Below are positions 37,877 through 48,400 of a DNA stretch of 64,000 bases, in pieces (the first letter of the stretch is position 1; every line of letters starts with the position of its first letter). The translations under genes were made by a program, and so were the position numbers. Where the stretch lies: assembly GCA_001839685.1 (NCBI GenBank), contig MLAK01000597.1:26960-90959 (forward strand), read 5' to 3'. The DNA comes from Tritrichomonas foetus. Taxonomy: Eukaryota > Parabasalia > Tritrichomonadida > Tritrichomonadidae. Below the pieces are notes generated by a model, which worked only from the letters and a program-made list of their open reading frames with translations, did no database searches and was not told the DNA's origin.

Positions 37877-40021
37877 TTATGTCGGTTGGTTTGGTTTTGA
37901 ACTTGGAATTTGTTGTTGCTCCTGTTGTTGATAATACAATGGATTTGAATTCATTCTTTGAATCACCACTTGAGGCATTATCGGCTTACCATTTTGTGCT
38001 GCAGCCGGGTTACCTGTTAATAGTGTGGATAATTGCCCATTTGATTGTGGCTGATTTGGAACTATTGGGATTCCAATTTGCTGCACAAGTCCTGGCTGCG
38101 CCAGTTTAGGAGGGCCTGATGTTGTTGATAAAGTGGTGTTTTGTGGAATTGCAGATGCTGGCTGGCCTATTGTGTATGGCTTTGGTGAAGTAATTGGCTG
38201 CTGAATTGGCTGCGTCAATGCAGGTGTGATTTGTTGCTGAATACTTTGTGTGATTGGTTGTGCAATTTGTTGTGTAATTTGGTGTGGCATTGGCTGCGTA
38301 ATTGGCTGTGAAATGATTTGTGGAATAGGTGGTTTTGGTGGAGTAGGTTGAACCGAAGTTGGGTGAACTGCAGGCATCACAGGTCCTTTCATTGGAGATG
38401 CAAGATTTTGTGGAATGTTTAAAGGAAGTTTTGGCTGATTATTTGGAAGTTGTGGAATTGCTTGCTGTGTGGGAAGAACATGATGTTTAATTGATTGGGT
38501 TGTTCCTAAATTTCCTGTGTAGTTTGGTTTAGTTTCTATTGAAGGTCGTGTTTGTGGTGCAGCTGGTGGAAATTGCTGTGGCTGGAGTGGTGGCTGAATA
38601 CTTTTCTGTGGAATTTGCTGTGCATTAAAAAATCCAGCAGAAACTGGCATGGATTGAGACTGTGCTTGAGACATTATGAATTGTGTTACTTTTTGATTTA
38701 ATTTTGGAGAAATTTGTTGATGAAATTGTTGAAGTACTGGTTGTGGCATATTGTGGTGTTGTTGCATCTGTTGTGGAACATGGTGAGGCATCTGTGCAGT
38801 CATTTGAGGGTTCATTTGAGCGCTCATTTGAGGTATGTTGTGTTGTTGTTGCATCATTTTATTCTGTACGAAAAGCTGTTGCTGTTGGAATTGCTGTGGA
38901 AGTTGCTGTGGCATCATTGGATGGGGAATTTGTGAATTTATCAATGGCTGAACTTGTTTACTCATTGGTTGAGTCATCATAGTTGGCATTGGTGGTATCA
39001 TTTGAGAATTAATTGATGGATTCATTTGCTGATTCATTTTTTGATTCATTTGATGATTAATTTTTTGATTCATTTGCTGATTAATGTGTTGATTAATCTG
39101 TGGATTTGTTTGTTGATTCATGTGAAGTGTCATTGGTGTTGGAATTTGTGAAGTCATCTGTTTGTGAATTTGGGGAATAACTTGAAAGCCAATTGGTGGT
39201 TGAATTTGTGGGATTATTTGTTGTTGATTAAATTGCTGTTGTTGTTTTTGTTGGAATTGTTGTTGATATAGACCAGGATTTCCATTATTTGAATTTTCAT
39301 TGTGCTGTTCGACATCTTCTTCACTATTTTGTTGTTTCGTTGTCTTCTTCTTCTTTTTTGTGTTGTTTCCATTTTGATTATTATTTGATTGGCTTTGATT
39401 TTTATTATTTCTTGATGATGATTTTTTGGAACTTCCTTTCTGCGAAGAAGAAGATGAAGAAGATTGTAAGCAAACAGGTGGAAGAGCTGGAGGAGGGAGT
39501 GGTTCAATTGGTGGACCGCTTAAAGGAGGAGAAAAAACTGGCTGTTCAGTAAAATCACTGAAAAAGTATTTTTTTGTAGAAATAAAATTTGATGGTTTTT
39601 CTTCAGAATTTTTGTTGATCGATAATGAAAAATTATTATTTGGTGTCTCATTCACGAAATTTATTTGCAAATGAATTCGTCCACCTTTTTTCATTCCATT
39701 AATTGGTGCCATTTCGTACCACTTATCGATTTTTTCATTGAATTTCAGATCTCCGAATTCGATTTCTAATGTCGAAATTGGCTGATCCGTTCCCCCTTTA
39801 TCTTCCGTTTTCATTAAAATAACGATTTTATTCGAACTGTCTGATGAAACGTGAAAGATGAGATCTTGATTCCAAATCGGCGAAAATGTATTATCGCATA
39901 CATTTGTTTTTTGAATCTTGTCTGAACCTAAAACTTGTATGATACAAAACGGATCTGGTCTGCCAACTGAATCGCATTTTGGAAGGTTATTGGCTTCAAT
40001 AACCTTGAGATTCAGAATCAT
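37877..40021 (-). CDS. C2-domain protein with long Q/P/M-rich tail, 714 residues
   Basis: Residues 1-125 are a C2 domain: LNLKVIEANNLPKCD, GRPDPFCIIQV, TFSPIWNQDLIF, KTEDKGGTDQ, then KWYEM and GRIHLQINF. Aspartates in both calcium-binding loops are kept (CDSVGRPDP and EDKGGTD), so calcium-dependent phospholipid binding is likely. About 165-245 is S/K/N-rich. The rest (250-714) is low-complexity Q, N, M and P sequence with IxQPI and QxMNQ motifs, probably disordered and prone to self-association. Trichomonads have many C2 proteins with Q/P-rich tails. The start is the first ATG and leads straight into the domain. Confidence 0.85.
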   Translation of the reverse strand: MILNLKVIEANNLPKCDSVGRPDPFCIIQVLGSDKIQKTNVCDNTFSPIWNQDLIFHVSSDSSNKIVILMKTEDKGGTDQPISTLEIEFGDLKFNEKIDKWYEMAPINGMKKGGRIHLQINFVNETPNNNFSLSINKNSEEKPSNFISTKKYFFSDFTEQPVFSPPLSGPPIEPLPPPALPPVCLQSSSSSSSQKGSSKKSSSRNNKNQSQSNNNQNGNNTKKKKKTTKQQNSEEDVEQHNENSNNGNPGLYQQQFQQKQQQQFNQQQIIPQIQPPIGFQVIPQIHKQMTSQIPTPMTLHMNQQTNPQINQHINQQMNQKINHQMNQKMNQQMNPSINSQMIPPMPTMMTQPMSKQVQPLINSQIPHPMMPQQLPQQFQQQQLFVQNKMMQQQHNIPQMSAQMNPQMTAQMPHHVPQQMQQHHNMPQPVLQQFHQQISPKLNQKVTQFIMSQAQSQSMPVSAGFFNAQQIPQKSIQPPLQPQQFPPAAPQTRPSIETKPNYTGNLGTTQSIKHHVLPTQQAIPQLPNNQPKLPLNIPQNLASPMKGPVMPAVHPTSVQPTPPKPPIPQIISQPITQPMPHQITQQIAQPITQSIQQQITPALTQPIQQPITSPKPYTIGQPASAIPQNTTLSTTSGPPKLAQPGLVQQIGIPIVPNQPQSNGQLSTLLTGNPAAAQNGKPIMPQVVIQRMNSNPLYYQQQEQQQIPSSKPNQPT

Positions 40022-40557
40022 TTCGATTATGTATTTTAATGGCCAAATATTGCCTGAATGTGATTTCAGAAATGTTTTGGCGTTTTATTGTCACATAATC
40101 TTTATTTTATATTATAAAATATTAATTTATATGCCATTTCTACGTAATAAAATAATTTATGATCAAATAGCAAAAATAATCATTCAATTTAATTCTCACT
40201 ATTTATTTATCAATTCATTATGACACAAGTTGTTATCATGCATTAATGGCATCAAAAAATTCTTCAATCTTATCTTTTCATGTATGAATGAAATAATATC
40301 AGAATATCTTTTATCGAAAAACAACATTATTTAATATCTTCAATAACTAACATTTTCATAAATATATTTCGAAATAACATAATATTGTACAGAAAAAAAT
40401 TTGACATTTATTCTTTATCGCTAATCAAGAAAATGCTTTTAGTTAAAAATTAGCCAAGTGACCGTTTAAAATAATTTATAGTTGGTCGATTGACAAAACC
40501 CCCATAATTGACCAAAATTCAATCGTTCTTCATTTTTAAATTTTTTAATAATTCGAA
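40022..40557. other. intergenic region with divergent promoters
   Basis: 536 bp between the C2 gene (minus) and Rpt1 (plus). TCATT at 40530-40534 is a likely initiator for Rpt1. Nothing else was seen. Confidence 0.5.
40530..40534 (+). promoter_or_regulatory. initiator-like TCATT before Rpt1
   Basis: TCAYW match 28 nt upstream of the ATG at 40558, in a T-rich leader. Confidence 0.4.
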
Positions 40558-41817
40558 ATGGCTGACGACAAAGAAGAAGATTTTACACCATTAGATGAAA
40601 GCGATTTAGCTATTATGACAAGCTACACAAAGGGTCCATACGCAACCCAAATTATGGACACTGAAAAAGAAATCAGCAAATTAATTCAAAACATCAATAC
40701 AATTAAAGGAGTTCGTGATAATAATTGGGGTCTCCTCCCGCCATCAGAATGGGATTTACAAAAAGATGCCCTTCTTAACAAATCGCCATGGTTTTATGTT
40801 TGCACTTGCGATAAAATTCTTCCACAATTACCAAACGAAAAACAGCATTATATTATTTCATTCGTTCATCTAAAATATGTTGTTGATCTCGCGAAAGAAT
40901 TAGCTCCTTCTGACGTTACAGAAGGCCTTCGTGTTGCATGCAGTCGAACCAATTTCGAAATTACGATTCCACTTCCTCCAGCCATCGATCCACTTGTTAC
41001 AATGATGCAAGTCGAAGAAAAGCCAGATGTCACCTACGCAGATGTTGGTGGCTGTAAAGAACAGATTGATCTATTGAAAGAAATTATCGAATTACCGCTT
41101 TTGCATTCAGAACGCTTTGAAAGACTCGGAATTGACCCACCAAAGGGTGTTTTGTTTTACGGTCCACCAGGTACAGGCAAGACTCTCCTTGCTCGTGCTG
41201 TTGCAAATCGTACAGATTCATTCTTTATTCGTGTCATTGGAAGTGAACTTGTCAAAAAGTACGTTGGTGAAGGTGCCCAAACAGTTCGTGAAATTTTCAA
41301 GTTGGCCAGAACGAAGCCGTCCTGCATTATTTTCTTCGATGAAGTCGACGCATTTGGAACAGCCCGTTTGGGAAGCGATGATGGCGCAAATAATGAGGTC
41401 CAAAGAACCATGCTTGAATTGATTTCTCAACTCGATGGATTTGATGCAAGAGGAAACGTTAAAGTTTTGATGGCTACTAACCGTCCAGATACGCTTGATC
41501 CAGCCCTGCTACGTCCAGGTCGTCTTGACAGAAAGATTGAATTTTCTTTGCCAGACCTTGAAGGAAGAGTTAATATCTTCAAAATTCACACGCGCGCGAT
41601 GAGTATCGAGCGTGGAGTCCGTTTCGAGTTACTTGCTCGCCTTTGCCCCAACTCAACCGGTGCAGATCTCAGATCAGTTTGTACAGAAGCCGGAATCATC
41701 GCACTTCGTGCTCGAAGGAAGGCAATATCTGAGAAAGACTTCCTCGACGCTGTAAATAAGGTTATCAAAGGTTATTCCAAGTTTTCTGCTACACCATCTT
41801 ACTTACAGTACAACTAA
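40558..41817 (+). CDS. RPT1: 26S proteasome regulatory ATPase Rpt1 (subunit 7)
   Basis: 419 residues. An N-terminal helical/coiled part ([12 protein letters not shown], as in PSMC2) is followed by an OB-like domain (30-145) and the AAA module. Walker A is GPPGTGKT at 202-209 and Walker B is IIFFDEVD at 257-264. The second region of homology contains [19 protein letters not shown]. The segment [13 protein letters not shown] with VGGCKEQI is diagnostic of Rpt1 among the six Rpt paralogues, as is the C-terminal [12 protein letters not shown] (HbYX-like end). The protein unfolds ubiquitylated substrates in the proteasome base. It is complete and looks fully active. Confidence 0.97.
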   Translation: MADDKEEDFTPLDESDLAIMTSYTKGPYATQIMDTEKEISKLIQNINTIKGVRDNNWGLLPPSEWDLQKDALLNKSPWFYVCTCDKILPQLPNEKQHYIISFVHLKYVVDLAKELAPSDVTEGLRVACSRTNFEITIPLPPAIDPLVTMMQVEEKPDVTYADVGGCKEQIDLLKEIIELPLLHSERFERLGIDPPKGVLFYGPPGTGKTLLARAVANRTDSFFIRVIGSELVKKYVGEGAQTVREIFKLARTKPSCIIFFDEVDAFGTARLGSDDGANNEVQRTMLELISQLDGFDARGNVKVLMATNRPDTLDPALLRPGRLDRKIEFSLPDLEGRVNIFKIHTRAMSIERGVRFELLARLCPNSTGADLRSVCTEAGIIALRARRKAISEKDFLDAVNKVIKGYSKFSATPSYLQYN

Positions 41818-42181
41818 GTGCGTTTATGATTATTTATATTTCTTAATTTGGACAACCCCCACATATATATAGACACACACATACACAAACTATTTCAACT
41901 AAACAGTCTTTATAATTTTATTAATTATCAAAAAAATCTGATTTTTTATGTTTTATGTTTTTTACTGGATTTACCAAAGATTCGTGAACAAAAGTATCAC
42001 ATTTTTGGAATAAAAAATGAGGATTACAAAAATAGAATGAAAAAGAAATCAAGTCGAAATTCTCGTCGATCTATATTAATGTTTACTTTCGTTATTAAAA
42101 TCCCTTAAATAAAATAATAAAATAAAGCCAATGTTATAAATTTTTGAATAATAAAATGAATAGAAAAAAGAAGAAAATTAC
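41818..42181. other. spacer between convergent genes
   Basis: 364 bp between the ends of Rpt1 and the kinase. A frame of 86 codons opens only with TTG and is not supported. Confidence 0.5.
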
Positions 42182-43504
42182 TCATTTTGGTTTCGTTGCA
42201 AGTGCGCTAGGCAGTATCTTTGCTGATGGAGGTCTCTGACTCACAATTCTCCTCCTCGATTGTGGTCTTTTGCTAACTGGAATTGGCACATTACTGAAGG
42301 TTATTAAATGTGGATTTGCATTCGATTTGGGAATTTCTTCAACCACTGGTTCGCTTTCTGGCTCAGAGTCTTTCTCCTTCTTTCTCCTTCGCTTCTCCTT
42401 ATCTTTCTCGCCGGATGAGCTTCTTCGATGATGATGTCTCCTTCCATCCGATGTTTCTCTTCGATGATGCTTTTTCCTTTTCTTTGGTGAGCTTGATCCT
42501 ACTGCACGGTTTGTGATCACCTTTAATATATTTTGAGCCAATTCAGAGAAAGAAACACACTTTTTGAGTGATTTTATGTTTGGAAGATCCAAAACGCTGA
42601 TTTCTCGATTGAAATATTGATCGACTTGTCTCATCGAGACATATCCGACAATATCGTGTGAGTTCAATTGTTGAGGAATTCCATTCAGCCATGGATCATT
42701 CAACGCCTCATCAACTGTATACCTTTGTTCAATATTTACTGTCATCAAGCTCTTGATCATGTTTCGGCCTTCTCTTGAAATGAAACCAGGAATTGTATAT
42801 TCACCTCTTTTGATTTGCTGAAAGAGTTGGTTTTGGTTCCTTTTGGTCCATGGAAGTTGGCCGGTAACCATCGCAAATAAAATCACACCACAGCTCCAAA
42901 TGTCAGTCGTCAAACCATTATAAGATCGGCCACTGATGCACTCTGGTGACGCGTAGCAGGGTGATCCGCATGGAGTATCAACTAAATTATTCTTTCCGAG
43001 AAATCTGGATAAGCCGAAATCGCTGATCTTGATTCTTCCGTAACGATCGATGAGGATGTTTTCTGGTTTCATGTCGCGATGAGAAACGCCCATTTGATGC
43101 AAGTATTGAATGGTTTCTAATATCTGCCTGAATATCGGTTTGGCTTCAACTTCGTTAAGTCTACCTCGATCTACAACATATTGGAAAAGATCACCGTTCG
43201 GGCAGAATTCCATAATGACGTAATAATTATCTTCGTCCATAAAAAGATCGATCATTTGAACAATTCCCGGGTGGTGAAGTTGCTGGTTAATTCTAATCTC
43301 AATTTCAAATCGTGTTTCAAGATGTTGAGTATTCAAACGACTCCGCGGGACAATTTTGCACGCATAATATTGACGCGTTTCCATATGTTGGCAGAGCTTA
43401 ACCTGCGAAAAGGCACCGTAGCCAATTGTTCCGTGGATTTTGTATTGTCCAATGCTTTTTGGACAAACAATGTTCATTTCGACTTCTTCCTCTTCGCTCG
43501 ACAT
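42182..43504 (-). CDS. serine/threonine protein kinase, CAMK/AMPK-like
   Basis: 440 residues from the ATG at 43504; the codon further upstream is TTG. The kinase domain spans about 21-275: glycine loop GTIGYGAFSQV, catalytic lysine K50 in YACK, HRDMKPEN at 142-149, DFG at 162-164, and the activation segment CGSPCYASPE. All catalytic residues are present. SCGVILFAMVTGQLPW is typical of the CAMK/Snf1 group. The C-terminal 140 residues are very basic with runs of H, R, K and S (RRHHHRRSSSGEKDKEKRR), a possible nuclear or phospho-regulated tail. Trichomonads encode hundreds of such kinases, so a specific name is not possible. Confidence 0.9.
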   Translation of the reverse strand: MSSEEEEVEMNIVCPKSIGQYKIHGTIGYGAFSQVKLCQHMETRQYYACKIVPRSRLNTQHLETRFEIEIRINQQLHHPGIVQMIDLFMDEDNYYVIMEFCPNGDLFQYVVDRGRLNEVEAKPIFRQILETIQYLHQMGVSHRDMKPENILIDRYGRIKISDFGLSRFLGKNNLVDTPCGSPCYASPECISGRSYNGLTTDIWSCGVILFAMVTGQLPWTKRNQNQLFQQIKRGEYTIPGFISREGRNMIKSLMTVNIEQRYTVDEALNDPWLNGIPQQLNSHDIVGYVSMRQVDQYFNREISVLDLPNIKSLKKCVSFSELAQNILKVITNRAVGSSSPKKRKKHHRRETSDGRRHHHRRSSSGEKDKEKRRRKKEKDSEPESEPVVEEIPKSNANPHLITFSNVPIPVSKRPQSRRRIVSQRPPSAKILPSALATKPK

Positions 43505-44075
43505 GATGAGAATACCCAACTATTTTTTTCAGAACTAATGAAAAAGTCAAGGGAATAATTTAACAATAATATGAAAAAGTTTCTAAATATGATATGAAAT
43601 TCTGAATATCGCCAAAATATATTTAACCTGGAATAAACAGTAGTATGAAACTTTTTAATATACAAAATTCAAAGAAAATGGATATTTTCATTTGTTTTGT
43701 TAATTAATTTTGTGAGATCCTCAGAAAAGAAATTGTGGAAATATTGAAAAAATAGTGAGGAATTAGCGAATGTACCACTTTTTATGATATTTATGAAAAA
43801 AGTATTTCTCAAAAAGTAATTTTTTTTCAAATATGTCAAAAAAGATTATTGTACTCTTCTCAATAGTTAATCGACCTGGTCAAAATTGACCTTTCTAGTC
43901 ATATTTACTTATATTTTTTGAGTTCAAGTCTGTCGAGAATATATTTTTGATAATTTGTAAAGTAGTGAAAACAAATTAATTAATCATGTAAATCATTGAA
44001 AAAACAACCAATTTTGGTAAAACAGAATTTTAAAATCAAAATCTCAATTTTCTCACAAAAACTTTCAACCGAACG
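43505..44075. other. intergenic region with divergent promoters
   Basis: 571 bp. TCATT (43537-43541, minus) is a possible initiator for the kinase, and TCACA (44053-44057, plus) for the next gene. No gene was seen inside. Confidence 0.5.
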
Positions 44076-44606
44076 ATGTCTGTTTTTGACCGATTACATC
44101 AAGACTCGCTCAATAAGAAGCAACGACAGATATATACAGCAAAATACGTTGGCCAGCCAAGAGAAGGAACAGAATGGCAAAAAAGATTATCAGCAAATAA
44201 TTTATTATGTGTTCACTTTCTAAATTCGAGCGCACGACCATTATCTACCTCCAGATCGGGAACAAGACCAAACACAACAGCTACTAGGCGGACGCCCCAG
44301 CAAAAAATCCCGCAGGAATTTTCCTCAATTGATTACGGTTTTACTTCAATGCACGGCTACCCATCGCTTCACGGCCGGGCTTTACACAAAGAAAAGCCAG
44401 ATGACCCCAGACGCGCAATCATCAAAGTTCCACAGACCATGAAATTAAATGCGACAATCGCCCATGAAAGGGCCACTGGACTTACAGAATATGTCACCGG
44501 CATTAAGCCATATCCTATTCAGCCATTCAATCTTCCAAAAAATAAGGACTTAATATTTTGTCGATCATCACTTGTCGCATTTTACGATAAGCAGGGTACA
44601 TATTGA
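44076..44606 (+). CDS. uncharacterised protein, 176 residues
   Basis: The ATG at 44076 follows a TCACA initiator-like site by about 20 nt. No hydrophobic segment. The N-terminal 45 residues are helical (SVFDRLHQDSLNKKQRQIY). The middle is S/T/R/P-rich. The C-terminal half has many prolines and a defined, non-repetitive sequence (HGYPSLHGRALHKEKPDDPR, then a YVTGIKPYPIQPF stretch). This style resembles small microtubule-associated or axonemal proteins, but no family is recognised. The frame is complete and composition is clearly coding. Confidence 0.7.
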   Translation: MSVFDRLHQDSLNKKQRQIYTAKYVGQPREGTEWQKRLSANNLLCVHFLNSSARPLSTSRSGTRPNTTATRRTPQQKIPQEFSSIDYGFTSMHGYPSLHGRALHKEKPDDPRRAIIKVPQTMKLNATIAHERATGLTEYVTGIKPYPIQPFNLPKNKDLIFCRSSLVAFYDKQGTY

Positions 44607-45444
44607 GTTCATAATTCATTTATTACTGTTTATTCCCAAATTTTGAATGTTTTTGTGAATTATTTTTATCAAGACAACTAATTTTCGTTTTTCTTTGATT
44701 CATGTGAAAAAAACCGAAATTATTAACATTTCTTACACGGTTACACTGTTATCATGTTTATACTGCTATCTTGTTTATACTGCTAACTTGTTTATAATGC
44801 TATCTTGTTTATACTGCTATCTTGTTTTTAATTATAAATATTGTATTTTTTTCACATCATCTTCTTTACATTTTTCAGAAGTGTTCGCGATTTGTTATTT
44901 GTGTAAATTTTGTAAATAGATTCTTATCGATTCATCAGCTTTATCATCATGAAAGGTATCTGAAATCATAATTGGTGTGAATTTGGATTAACTTTATTCC
45001 TCTGCATGACGACTAAATCTGAAAAAGATTACTTCCAAGTTTGTTCAAAACTTTAACTAAACCTTTCTAAAGGTGAATAAGAATTTCTGGCTTAACTTTT
45101 GGTCGTAATGCAGAAGTATAATTCACATGATTGACAATATTGCGAACTATTCATATGCCAATTGAGAAAGCATTTTTCATTTTATTTATCTTGTTTTCTT
45201 AGTTAATATGATCAATGATTTATATAAAAATAAATTTGCTTTCAATAGGGAAGATCACAACTAGCGATCCATCATGTAGAAATATAAATGAACGAAACAG
45301 ATGGTTGTCATTTGACAAGAAATTTGGCACGAAAACGGTCGTCAAAAAACTATATTTAATCAAAAAAGAACGATGCAAACTGATATTCACAATTAAATAC
45401 GAAATTGAAAAGAAACTATTCAATAATATATCAAGAAATATAAA
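44607..45444. other. intergenic region with a short tandem repeat
   Basis: 838 bp. It contains the 18-bp repeat at 44745-44830. A basic frame of 94 codons reading into the next gene from 45215 lacks coding character. Nothing else was seen. Confidence 0.5.
44745..44830. repeat. 18-bp tandem repeat, about 4.7 copies
   Basis: Unit approximately TATCTTGTTTATACTGCT with scattered single-base variants, about 140 bp downstream of the 176-residue gene. Confidence 0.8.
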
Positions 45445-48400
45445 ATGGAAAAAGAGAAAGAAAAGGATCCTTTCCTTATTCCGCTTCGCGAAGCTTTAAA
45501 CCCGCATCCACAGCGACCAGTCGATGTAAACAAAGTCCTTTACAATTTTCAGCATAATATTACTGCTAATTCATTTGCCAAATATTCGCCAAACGATATG
45601 GTTGATATTTTCCACTTAATATGGAAACTTCTATTAACCACAGCAGGAAGTCCCTCATCGACAACAAGACTAGCTGCTTACAGAGCCACTGGCGCCTTTT
45701 TAACGAGAATTACTCCATATTATCCAAAAATGATTCACAGATCGTTTTCTGACGTAACGCTTCTCATGACAATTGATGTAAAAAGCTCTGCGGTTATTGC
45801 ATCGTCGTTTGCATTTATCTCAACGTATATCGCAGAACCATATTTACCCAAATTCTTAAAATCTACGCCAGTTTTTCACCATTTTGCTTCAAACGATTCC
45901 GCGTTTTCTGAGCATCTTGCTGTAATCATTTCAAAACTCGGGCATCTTGGATCAGATTGGATGAAAAACTTACTTCAATATTTCCTTGAAAGAATTGAAG
46001 AGAAACAAGACCGTTATTTAATTAGAGCTATTGCTTCAATTATTGGTCATAATCCAAAATTATACATTCAAATTGTTCTCGATTTTGTAAAGCCAGAATT
46101 ACAAAAATATTTATCGTTAATCACTTTTTTAATTTCTACTCATCAAGAAGATATTAAATCATCAGTTGATCTGATGCCAGTTGCGATGGCTTCCATCGAC
46201 TTAATTTCCAGCTGCTCTGCTAATTTAGCTGATTTTGACTCTGCATTACAAATTCTATCAATCAAATCTGATTCGTTCAACTTTGAAGCCGAAGATGCTG
46301 GTGATTCAAAATGTAAAATAAAAATTTGGAATGATTCAGAAACTAAAGAAGTCTTTCTCGATTTAAAGCAGGTTATATCAATGCCATCTTTCTATGGATT
46401 AAGTTTACCACTTTCTTTTCTTCAACCAAAACAAGATGATTCTGTTTTAGTTCTTGGTGCCAAATTTCGAACAATTGCAGAAATTGAAGAATTTGATATT
46501 AATGAAGTATTTAATATCTTTGAACCATACTTGTCAAATAATTATGATGAAATTACATCTGCTGCAATTCAAGGAATCTCTTTATGTATAAATCGAGTTT
46601 TAGCTGAAGTTCCATTACCAAAATTAACAATTGTAATTCGTCGAATTTTATTCACAAAACAAGTTTCTTGGTATCATTCATTTGATATTCTTCGTGTTAT
46701 TCGAAATATTGACCCAAGACTATTCACCGAGAAAATGGGAGAAAATTGTTTTATTGAATTAATTAAATGTTTAATTGGATTTTGTTTTTGTGAAAATGAT
46801 TCTCTTGCGAAAGATTCTATTGCTGCACTTGTAAATCTTACAAATAAATTTAATTATGATATTATTGTTGATGCAGTTACAAATCGATGTGAATTTTTCC
46901 ATACTTTACATTTGAGTCGTTCTGTTTCAACACTGACAGCAATTTTACTTAAAATTACCAAGAAAACAGAATCGTTAGATTTATTTGCTGAAAAGTTAAT
47001 TGAAGCAATACCAATGTATTATGAATGTATTAATCTTATTTGTGAAGTCATGAATTTCTTTTCTGTTTATAAAATAGAGAATTCTAAACTAGCGGCGATG
47101 TTAAATACTGCGTTTTGTATAACTTTCGCAACAATTGAAATTATTTCTGGTAAAACCGTTGTTACACAGATTAAACATGAAAACGCAGCATATTTCAAAG
47201 CACTTGTTGAAAATGATATAAATTGTAGAAATGTAGATATAATTACTGAACCAAGTAATGATTATAAAGAATTTGTTTATCCTCTTAAATGTGCACTTTT
47301 GTTTATAATTGCGAATGCTGGTAAAGAAGAATCAACAGCGACGGTTAATTTAGTACATCATATCTTTCCTTATGAATGTGCACAATTTTATGAGAAAAAC
47401 TGGAGCTATTTATCAAATGATCAACGTTTTGAAATATTATCATCTATTAATTTGTTCCTTCAATATGTCAGTGATGAAAATGTTCATGCAGTATGGTGTA
47501 GAATTTGTATTAAAACATCTACATTCTTTGAAGATGACCGATTTAAAGAAGTTTCCCAATTTCTTATTAAAATGGCCTCTTATTATTTGGCTCGAACTGT
47601 AGAAAATAATGCCGAAATTGCCTCATCTTATATCCAATTCTTATATGAAGAAGATAAAGTCAATTCTATAACACCGATTTCTGAATATCTAGAAAAAATC
47701 GAAAAATCTTCTTTAATGAAAATCATCGAATTATATCCCAAACTTAGTGAAATTGTACCATCGATCTGCGGAAATTATCAAATTCCACAAAAGACTGTTG
47801 ATAATGTTGAAACAGAAATTGTTCAAAAAGAGTATCAACTTCCTGAAACTATTGAAAATGATGAAATCCAGCAAATTGTTGAACAAATAGCTCGTTTAGA
47901 AAATCTTAAACTTTTCCAGAAATTAATTGATATAGCCATTGAACGAAATATAAAAATAAACTTTAAAGTAATTGAACTCCCACAAACTTTGATTCCTGCT
48001 GCAGCTGATTATTTGGCGAATCATCTTCCTGATGATTTAAATTTACTTGAAGTTCTTGGATTAGCGAGAACGAAATGGAGGCCCTATTCAATTGCTGCAA
48101 TCAATACATCACCTGATAGTTTACTTGAACAGCTTATTCTTGCAGAGAAAGTTAAAAAGAAGTATATTTTATGTCTTTGTAGTTTGATTGGTCAAATCAA
48201 ATTTAATGAACACCTTCTTCTTAAACTTTCATCTAATCTTGTATATAATTCTAAAACCGTTCCCCGATTTAGAGTTACATTAAAATTGTTTTCCACTGTA
48301 ATTCAAAATTCGTCAACGATTTCTCCTTCATTATTGAAAGAATTAGTTAACAATGTAAATAAAAATATTGATAAGATTGATACTGATGGAATGGCAACAG

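Noticed and set aside
41848..42108. 86-codon frame downstream of Rpt1
   Set aside because: It opens only with TTG and lies in the 3' spacer of two convergent genes.
45215..45499. 94-codon frame overlapping the start of the HEAT-like gene
   Set aside because: It overlaps the well-supported start in another frame and has a low-complexity Lys/Ile character.
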